From assembly GCA_018710985.1 (NCBI GenBank), contig DVIV01000001.1:62001-126000 (forward strand): DNA of 64,000 nucleotides, written 5' to 3'. The first letter of the stretch is position 1; every line of letters begins with the position of its first letter. Position numbers and translations under genes: made by a program. This document shows, in pieces, positions 58,864 to 64,000 of the stretch. The notes under the pieces are model-generated. The model worked only from the letters and a program-made list of their open reading frames with translations. It did no database searches and was not told the DNA's origin. The DNA comes from Candidatus Limiplasma pullicola (GTDB lineage: Bacteria; Bacillota; Clostridia; Christensenellales; Aristaeellaceae).

Positions 58864-58888
58864 AAAAAAGAGCCGCGTGACGCGGCCC
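58864..58888 (-). terminator. Terminator of the P1B ATPase gene
   Basis: GAGCCGCG / CGCGGCCC stem (58870-58888) followed on the minus strand by six U residues. Confidence 0.85.
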
Positions 58889-58910
58889 TCCCGAAAGGCA
58901 TTTGCGGGGA

Positions 58911-60791
58911 TCACCCCTGCCTGCGCCGCCACTTGAGCAGCACCGCCGAATTGAGAATCACGGCCACGGAGCCGGCATTGTGCACCAGCGCGCCCACCAC
59001 CGGGTTGAGCGTTCCCGCCATGGCCAGAAAAATCGCCAGAAAATTCAGCCCCATCGAAAAGGTCAGGTTCATGCGGATGGTGGTCATCATCCGCCGGGAC
59101 AGGGCCATCAGGTGCGGCAGTTCCTTGACCTCGTCGTCTACCAGCGCGATGTCCGCGGCCTCCACGGCGATGTCGCTGCCCACGCCGCCCATGGCGATGC
59201 CCACATCCGCCTTTTTCAGCGCGGGCGCGTCGTTGATGCCGTCGCCGATCATGCACACGCGCATGCCGTCCCGCTGCCAGCCGTCGATGGCCTCCAGCTT
59301 TTCCTCCGGCCGGCAGCCGGCGCGCACCTCGCGGATGCCCAGCCGGGCCGCGATGGCGTCCGCCGCGCGCTCGTGGTCGCCCGTGAGCAGCACGGGCCGC
59401 ACGCCCGCCGCCTCCAGCGCCGCAATCGTGGCGGCGCTCTCCGCGCGCAGCGTGTCGGATAGCGCAAGGTATCCGGCAAAGGCGCCGTCCACCGCCACGT
59501 AGATCATCGTGCAGCCTTCCTCCAGCAGCTTTTGGCGCTGCGTGTCCGCCGGGATGGCCACGCCGTTCTCCGCCAGCAGCTGCGGATTGCCCGCCAGCAC
59601 GCGCCGCCCGTCCACATCGGCGCTCACCCCGCGCCCCGGCAGCATGTCAAACGCCGTGGCCTGAGCAGCTTCGCAGCCGGTTTCCTCGCGGTATCCCGCC
59701 GCGACGGCCTTGCCCAGCGGATGCTCGGACAGCCGCTCCGCGCCCGCCGCCAGCGCATAGAGCCCCGAGCGGTCCAGGCCGGGAAGGGCGCTTGCGACCG
59801 CCACCACCCGGGGCGTGCCCCAGGTGAGCGTGCCGGTCTTGTCAAAGGCGATTTTGCGCACGGCAGCCAGCCGTTCCAGCGCGTCGCCCTCCCGCACCAG
59901 AAAGCCGTGCCGGGTCGCGTTGCCGATCGCCGCCATGATGGCCGTGGGCGTGGCCAGCACCAGCGCGCAGGGGCAGAACACCACCAGAATCGTAACCGCG
60001 CGGATGATCTCGCCCGTGACCAGCCACGTCAGCGCCGCGGCGGTCAGGGCGATGACCACAATCCAGGTGGCCCAGCGGTCCGCCAGGCCCACGATGCGCG
60101 CCTTGCCCGCGTCGGCGGACTGCACCAGGCGGATCATGCGCTGGATGGAGCTGTCCTCCCCCACCTTGGTGGCCCGCATCTCAAAGGCGCCGTACTGGTT
60201 GACCGTGCCGCTGGACACCTCGTCCCCCGCCGCCTTGTCCACGGGCAGCGATTCGCCCGTCATCACCGCCTGATTGACAGAGGTCTGCCCGGAGAGGATC
60301 ACGCCGTCGACGGGGATGCTCTCGCCCGGCAGCACGCGCAGCCGGTCCCCTACCCGCACCTGCTCGGCCGACACGATTGTCTCGCCGCCGTCCCGCACCA
60401 CGCGCGCGGTCTGCGGCGTCAGGCGCACCAGCTTTTCGATGCCGGCCCTTGCGCGGGCCACGGTCACGTCCTCCAGCAGCGCGCCCAGCTGCATGATGAA
60501 GGCCACCTCACCCGCGGCGAAGTCCTCCCCGATGAGCACCGAGGCGATCAGCGCCAGGGACACCAGCACGTCGGCCTTGATGTCAAAGGCCGTAATCAGG
60601 CCGATGAGCGCTTCCAGCACGATGGGAACGCCGCAGAGCACGATGGCCACCCACGCCGCGTCAAACGGCAGGGGCAGCAGGTCGAAGATGCTTGCCACCA
60701 GCGCCGCGCCGGAGACGGCCAGCAGCGCGATTTCCTTTTGGATGCCGCCCCATTCCAGAAAAGCCTCGGCCTTTTGAACCAGCGTTTTCAT
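58911..60791 (-). CDS. P1B-type heavy-metal-transporting ATPase (CPC type, no HMA domain)
   Basis: Metal efflux ATPase of 626 residues. The phosphorylation motif DKTGTL lies near residue 317; TGE, MVGDGIND-equivalent (CMIGDGINDAPAL) and the CPC membrane motif (FCPCALVLATPT near 272) are intact. There is no N-terminal metal-binding domain; the protein starts with membrane helices. The last helix reads VGALVHNAGSVAVILNSA, which is not the Cu-type MxxSS and not the usual DxG of zinc pumps. The metal is uncertain. It has a CsoR-type operator in its promoter and lies after the csoR gene. Confidence 0.9.
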   Translation of the reverse strand: MKTLVQKAEAFLEWGGIQKEIALLAVSGAALVASIFDLLPLPFDAAWVAIVLCGVPIVLEALIGLITAFDIKADVLVSLALIASVLIGEDFAAGEVAFIMQLGALLEDVTVARARAGIEKLVRLTPQTARVVRDGGETIVSAEQVRVGDRLRVLPGESIPVDGVILSGQTSVNQAVMTGESLPVDKAAGDEVSSGTVNQYGAFEMRATKVGEDSSIQRMIRLVQSADAGKARIVGLADRWATWIVVIALTAAALTWLVTGEIIRAVTILVVFCPCALVLATPTAIMAAIGNATRHGFLVREGDALERLAAVRKIAFDKTGTLTWGTPRVVAVASALPGLDRSGLYALAAGAERLSEHPLGKAVAAGYREETGCEAAQATAFDMLPGRGVSADVDGRRVLAGNPQLLAENGVAIPADTQRQKLLEEGCTMIYVAVDGAFAGYLALSDTLRAESAATIAALEAAGVRPVLLTGDHERAADAIAARLGIREVRAGCRPEEKLEAIDGWQRDGMRVCMIGDGINDAPALKKADVGIAMGGVGSDIAVEAADIALVDDEVKELPHLMALSRRMMTTIRMNLTFSMGLNFLAIFLAMAGTLNPVVGALVHNAGSVAVILNSAVLLKWRRRQG

Positions 60792-60812
60792 AAGCGCCTC
60801 CCGAAATATACT

Positions 60813-60830
60813 TATAGGGGTATACCCATA
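60813..60830 (-). promoter_or_regulatory. CsoR-family operator over the start of the ATPase transcript
   Basis: An 18-base imperfect palindrome with a perfect GGGTATACCC core overlaps the expected transcription start and abuts the -10 of the ATPase promoter. It fits a metal-dependent repressor site for the adjacent CsoR-family protein. Confidence 0.65.
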
Positions 60831-60858
60831 CTATAGCATCGCCGAAAGGGCCTGTCAA
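60830..60858 (-). promoter_or_regulatory. Promoter of the P1B ATPase
   Basis: Perfect TTGACA (60858-60853), 17-base spacer, TATAGT (60835-60830) on the minus strand. Confidence 0.8.
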
Positions 60859-60883
60859 GCGGAAGGGCAGCCGGTTTCCGGCT

Positions 60884-60916
60884 AATAAAAAGAAGCGGGC
60901 GTTCATTGCCCGCTTC
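60884..60916 (-). terminator. Terminator of the csoR-like gene
   Basis: A nine-base-pair GAAGCGGGC / GCCCGCTTC stem (60892-60916) with a seven-base loop is followed on the minus strand by TTTTTATT. Confidence 0.85.
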
Positions 60917-60933
60917 TTTCAAAGTACCGTATG

Positions 60934-61209
60934 TCATCCCATGTTGGAAAACCGCTCCACCGCCTTTGTGAAGCTCTCGATGGTCCTGTCCGCATCCCCG
61001 TGCTCGATGCCGTCGCGTACGCAGTGGCGGATGTGGCCTTCCAGCACCACCTGCCCGCACTTGTGCAGGGCCGACTTGGCGGCGTTGAGCTGGGAAAGGA
61101 TGTCCTCGCAGGGCACGTCCTCCTCCACCATCCGGTCGATGGCCTGCACCTGCCCGATGATCTTGCGCAGCCTGCGGTGCAGGTTGTCGGCGTCCATGCA
61201 CTGCTTCAA
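60934..61209 (-). CDS. csoR: CsoR/RcnR-family metal-sensing repressor
   Basis: Homotetrameric all-helical repressor that releases DNA on metal binding (DUF156 family). The product is about 91 residues. Ligands C34, H59 and C63 match the C-x24-H-x3-C set of copper(I)-sensing CsoR, with an extra C51. The start is best taken as the TTG at 61209, eight bases after AAGGAGGG; ATG codons at 61227 and 61197 are alternatives. An adjacent promoter would place the transcript start about eight bases before the ATG at 61227, which favours the TTG. It precedes the metal ATPase, separated by its own terminator and the ATPase promoter. Confidence 0.9.
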   Translation of the reverse strand: MKQCMDADNLHRRLRKIIGQVQAIDRMVEEDVPCEDILSQLNAAKSALHKCGQVVLEGHIRHCVRDGIEHGDADRTIESFTKAVERFSNMG

Positions 61210-61241
61210 GGTCCGTCCCTCCTTCATCCTTCCGTAAGCAG

Positions 61242-61271
61242 ATTGTACCGCCGCACCCCCCGCTTTGTCAA
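61242..61271 (-). promoter_or_regulatory. Promoter of the csoR-like gene
   Basis: TTGACA (61271-61266), 18-base spacer, TACAAT (61247-61242) on the minus strand. It overlaps the 3' end of the preceding gene. Confidence 0.7.
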
Positions 61272-63496
61272 GGAACGGCCGGAGCAGAGGCCGCGAGGTT
61301 CTCCAGCCGCGTGAGGCAGTCCTCCAGCGCAGCCCCGCCCTCCACATAGTCGCACACGGCCCGGAGCATGCGGGCGTACACGCCGCCGTCCCGCCTCTGC
61401 GACCCGGCCAGCAGCGGATGCAGGCGCAGGTCCACGTAGGGCGCGATCTCCTCGCGGTAGGCCTCCAGCCGGCCCTGCGTCACCGCCCAGGAGTCCGGCG
61501 CGGCGCGAATGGCGTCCGTGCTTGCGGTCAGGGCCTCCTCGTCGGTCGCGCGGCCCAGCTCGGCATCCCGGGCGTGCTGGTCCTCGATGATCCACGCGAT
61601 CCATTCCTCGATCTGGGGGTGCAGCACGGGGCTGGCGGACGCGGGCTTGATCAGCGCCTCCTCATCCAGCGCACGATGCCCGCAGAGGTATTCCAGATAG
61701 GTCATGGCCACGTCGGGGTGGCGCGCGTTGGGGTTGAGCACGTACACCAGCAGGTTGGCCCCGGCGGTCCGCCGCGCGTCCGCCGACAGGGCGGGCGGCA
61801 GCTGCCAGTCCGGCGCCGAGGGCGGCGGGGGCGTGGTCCCCGGCTCATAGGTCCTCTCTCCGGAGAAGGGCATGTCCTGCAAGCCCGAAACCGAGAGAAT
61901 CTCGTCCGGGTCCAGCCGCGCCTCGCCCTCCGTTTCGGGCAGCTTCGCGTCCCGCAGGGCCGTAAGCATGCGCACGAAGGCTTCCTCGCGGAAGTCCACG
62001 GCCCTGCCGGCCTGATACGCCTCCGTGATGCAGGCGGTCAGCAGCAGGTTCGCATAATCGTCCTTCGTCCATGTGCCGCCCTCCCAGGCATGGGCCACAA
62101 GCGGCGCCTTCTCCGTCCATGCGGCATGCTTTTCCAGCAGCGCCTCCAGCGTAGCGGGCACCTCCTCCGCCCCTTCCCACACGGTCACATGCATAAAGGA
62201 GGGCACGGCGTAGAGCGACCCGTCCTGAAAGATCGCGTCCGCGACCTGCGCAAGCATCCCCTCCGTGTCCGCAAGCAGGAGGTCCGATTCATTCAGCGGC
62301 GCAAGTCCTCCCTGCCGCATCAGCGTGACCAGCTCCCCGTCCATGCGCACATGGAACAGGTCGGTTTCATCCCCGGCGGCGATGGCCTCGGCCACCTGCC
62401 GCGCCGTGAGCGAGGGGTCGGCGGCGCGCGATACGGCCACGCCGGGGCATGCCTGCTGAAAATCCGCGTCGATGTTGTCCGCGCTGATATAACCGCGGAT
62501 GGCGAGCGTGGGCAGGCTGCCCGCCTCCGTAAAGGGCACGTACTGCATGTCGTTCGTGCCAAGGGAGGCGTAGCCCTCGCCCACCACCGCAAAGGCGTAA
62601 TCCAGATGGCCGAGCGCATATCCCTGCAGCGCCGTCCAGCCCGTGCCGTTCCACAGGGACAGCGTGCCCTCCACGATGGCGCAGATCGTATCCCCGTCGC
62701 AGGCCACGCCCTCGATTCCCTGCATGGACCGCTCGTCCAGGGTACGGGCCACGCCGCTCTCCGGGTCCACCGACATAAGGCGGCATACGCCTCCGTCCAC
62801 GTCGCAGGCGACGGCCAGCAGCCCGCCTTCCCAGGCGCACAGCTCCGTGACGCCCTCCAGCGGCAGGCGCTCCGCCTCGCCCGTCAGGGGATCGGCCCGG
62901 TACACGTCCGCCTCATACACCGTTCCCTCCGGCAGCACGGCACGCAGGAACAGCCAGCCGTCCTGCATCACCGCCGCCCGGTACCGCCTCTGTGGCAGGT
63001 CCATCGGCGTGCCCGCGTAGTCCAGCGTACAGACGAGCGCGCCGTCCTGCCATCGCCAGAGCTTCTTCCCGCTCAGGTCCAGCAGGGCAGGTGCGCCCCC
63101 GTCCGCGTAGATCAGCGTGTCAAAGCCGATTCCCTGCGCCTGCAGCTCGTCCATGGACACCAGCAGCTCAGGTTCCTCCTGCCCCGGCTTCCATGTGCGC
63201 AGGCCGCCGCTGGTGGACAGGTACAGCGTCCCGTCCAGCGATACGCAGCCGTGCAGCGCGCCCACATCCTCCTGCCGCACGCGCAGCCATCCGGTCAGCA
63301 CGCCCGCCGCAAGCGCGGCCGCCGCCAGCAGCGTCACCAGCAGCGCCACCGCCACCGCCAGCGAGAGCCGCCTGGGGCCACGCCGCTCTCCCCGCGCACG
63401 CGCCAAAACGCGCGTCTGGAGCGACGGACGGTCATCCATCCCGGACAGGCACTCGTCCACGGCCCGCCGAATCCGTTCCCGGTTGGTCTCACACAT
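61268..63496 (-). CDS. Anti-sigma-like membrane protein fused to propeller-like and solute-binding-protein-like domains
   Basis: Membrane-anchored sensor of 742 residues, encoded after an ECF sigma gene with an eight-base overlap. Residues 1-43 are a cytoplasmic segment resembling the anti-sigma at 57398-58300, and residues 44-68 a membrane helix. Residues about 75-325 repeat short blades of the propeller type (TLYLSTSGGLRTWKP, LLDLSGKKLWRWQDG, VYRADPLTGEAERL, LMSVDPESGVARTL). Residues about 330-742 look like an extracellular type 1 solute-binding protein (TDLFHVRMDGELVTLMRQGGLAPLNES, YAVPSFMHVTVW). The fusion suggests ligand sensing coupled to sigma release. Confidence 0.72.
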   Translation of the reverse strand: MCETNRERIRRAVDECLSGMDDRPSLQTRVLARARGERRGPRRLSLAVAVALLVTLLAAAALAAGVLTGWLRVRQEDVGALHGCVSLDGTLYLSTSGGLRTWKPGQEEPELLVSMDELQAQGIGFDTLIYADGGAPALLDLSGKKLWRWQDGALVCTLDYAGTPMDLPQRRYRAAVMQDGWLFLRAVLPEGTVYEADVYRADPLTGEAERLPLEGVTELCAWEGGLLAVACDVDGGVCRLMSVDPESGVARTLDERSMQGIEGVACDGDTICAIVEGTLSLWNGTGWTALQGYALGHLDYAFAVVGEGYASLGTNDMQYVPFTEAGSLPTLAIRGYISADNIDADFQQACPGVAVSRAADPSLTARQVAEAIAAGDETDLFHVRMDGELVTLMRQGGLAPLNESDLLLADTEGMLAQVADAIFQDGSLYAVPSFMHVTVWEGAEEVPATLEALLEKHAAWTEKAPLVAHAWEGGTWTKDDYANLLLTACITEAYQAGRAVDFREEAFVRMLTALRDAKLPETEGEARLDPDEILSVSGLQDMPFSGERTYEPGTTPPPPSAPDWQLPPALSADARRTAGANLLVYVLNPNARHPDVAMTYLEYLCGHRALDEEALIKPASASPVLHPQIEEWIAWIIEDQHARDAELGRATDEEALTASTDAIRAAPDSWAVTQGRLEAYREEIAPYVDLRLHPLLAGSQRRDGGVYARMLRAVCDYVEGGAALEDCLTRLENLAASAPAVP

Positions 63497-64000
63497 CGTC
63501 CGCCCCTCCTTCCCAGATCAGCTGCAGGCGTTCGCAGGCCCGCTTGAGCCGCTTGGCCACGGCCGTCTCGCTCACGTTCAGGGCCGCGGCCGTCTCCCGG
63601 AGCGTCATGCCCTGATAGTAGTACAGGATCACCGCGTCGCGCTCCCGGTCGGGAAGGCGCATGATCTCCAGCGTCAGATGGACGCTGTCGGCCGCGGGCG
63701 GCGTGGCGGGTTCCGGCAGGCGGTCCAGCGTCACCCGCCGGTCCACGAAGCGAAACCACGCCGCCCGCCGCATATCCTTGCAGGTATTCACGGCGATGCG
63801 CACCAGCCAGGTCTTGTCCGCGCACTCGCCCCGGAAGCGGTCCAGCGCGCGATACGCCTTGAAAAACGTTTCCTGCGCCGCATCCTCCGCCATGCCGGCA
63901 TCCCGCAGGTAGAGGCAGCACAGCTTGAGGATGTCCTTTTCATAAGCCGCCATCAGGCGGCTCAGCTCCGCCGCCCGTCTCTCGTCCGGGCGCTGCTGCG
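63489..64000 (-). CDS. ECF RNA polymerase sigma factor, 5' end outside window
   Basis: Alternative sigma factor; at least 170 residues are visible. The frame stays open through the right window edge. The region before the ATG at 63953 (ending ERRAAELSRLM) continues the region 2 helix, so the true start lies beyond position 64000. Region 2 (LCCLYLRDAGMAEDAAQETFFKAYRAL, TWLVRIAVNTCKD) and region 4 (LPDRERDAVILYYYQGMTLRETA, SETAVAKRLKRA) are intact and close to the sigma at 58293. Its stop overlaps the start of the large anti-sigma-like gene by eight bases. Confidence 0.9.
   Translation of the reverse strand, partial: QQRPDERRAAELSRLMAAYEKDILKLCCLYLRDAGMAEDAAQETFFKAYRALDRFRGECADKTWLVRIAVNTCKDMRRAAWFRFVDRRVTLDRLPEPATPPAADSVHLTLEIMRLPDRERDAVILYYYQGMTLRETAAALNVSETAVAKRLKRACERLQLIWEGGADDV

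Noticed and set aside
61265-63547. 760-residue open frame opposite the anti-sigma fusion
   Set aside because: Shadow frame: arginine/histidine/glutamine-rich composition, no motif, and the minus-strand protein is clearly coding.

Overview
The window is one block of bacterial chromosome with high G+C and dense coding. The gene set points to an anaerobic member of the Firmicutes (Bacillota), class Clostridia: rubrerythrin, HemZ, QueH, a DnaD/DnaI pair, a RelA/Dtd/metallo-hydrolase/HemZ block, sigma-A type promoters, strong AAGGAGG ribosome sites and an LCP cell-wall protein. The genus cannot be named from sequence reading alone. I saw no tRNA, rRNA, CRISPR array, transposase or phage structural gene.

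Layout. 110-988 is a drug/metabolite transporter. 995-5839 (minus) is a housekeeping run: NAD(P)HX repair enzyme with an extra C-terminal domain, AcpS, P1 peptidase, BirA, QueH. 5964-7600 (plus) holds a secreted CHAP-like protein and rubrerythrin. 7722-16951 (plus) holds a glycosyltransferase followed by the most unusual part of the window: a lipoprotein with a possible vWA-like core, a four-helix membrane protein, a tubulin/FtsZ-superfamily GTPase and a 1186-residue actin/Hsp70-fold ATPase, tightly spaced as one apparent operon. 16956-25992 (minus) has a helical-bundle protein, a flavin reductase-like protein, GlpK, HemZ, a metallo-hydrolase, Dtd, a GT-C-like membrane protein and RelA.

26028-37321 (minus) is an envelope-modification cluster. 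It holds a GT-C-like membrane protein, a WecD-like GNAT, a polyprenyl-phosphate GT2, LuxC-type reductase, LuxE-type ligase, an AMP-forming ligase, a stand-alone ACP, an SDR and two tandem DUF6056-like membrane proteins. Read together, it looks like a dedicated acyl-activation and reduction line feeding a surface glycan. 37515-38009 is a LysM protein without a signal peptide. 38068-45209 (minus) carries a flavoprotein, TrpS, a pair of half-size DMT proteins, RecJ and a UGM/amine-oxidase-like flavoprotein. 45448-48781 (plus) has a 4Fe-4S aldo-keto reductase, a CDF transporter and an LCP protein whose ribosome site lies inside a terminator-like hairpin.

48891-51747 (minus) carries a cysteine-less ArsC/Spx-like protein, DnaI and DnaD. 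51823-52043 is a large fold-back repeat. 52068-56017 (minus) is a ferric-type ABC importer. 56283-57338 is a serine beta-lactamase-fold protein that has lost its catalytic motifs. 57398-64000 (minus) holds two paralogous ECF sigma/anti-sigma pairs flanking a CsoR-regulated P1B metal ATPase. One of the anti-sigma proteins carries an extracellular propeller-like plus solute-binding-protein-like sensor.
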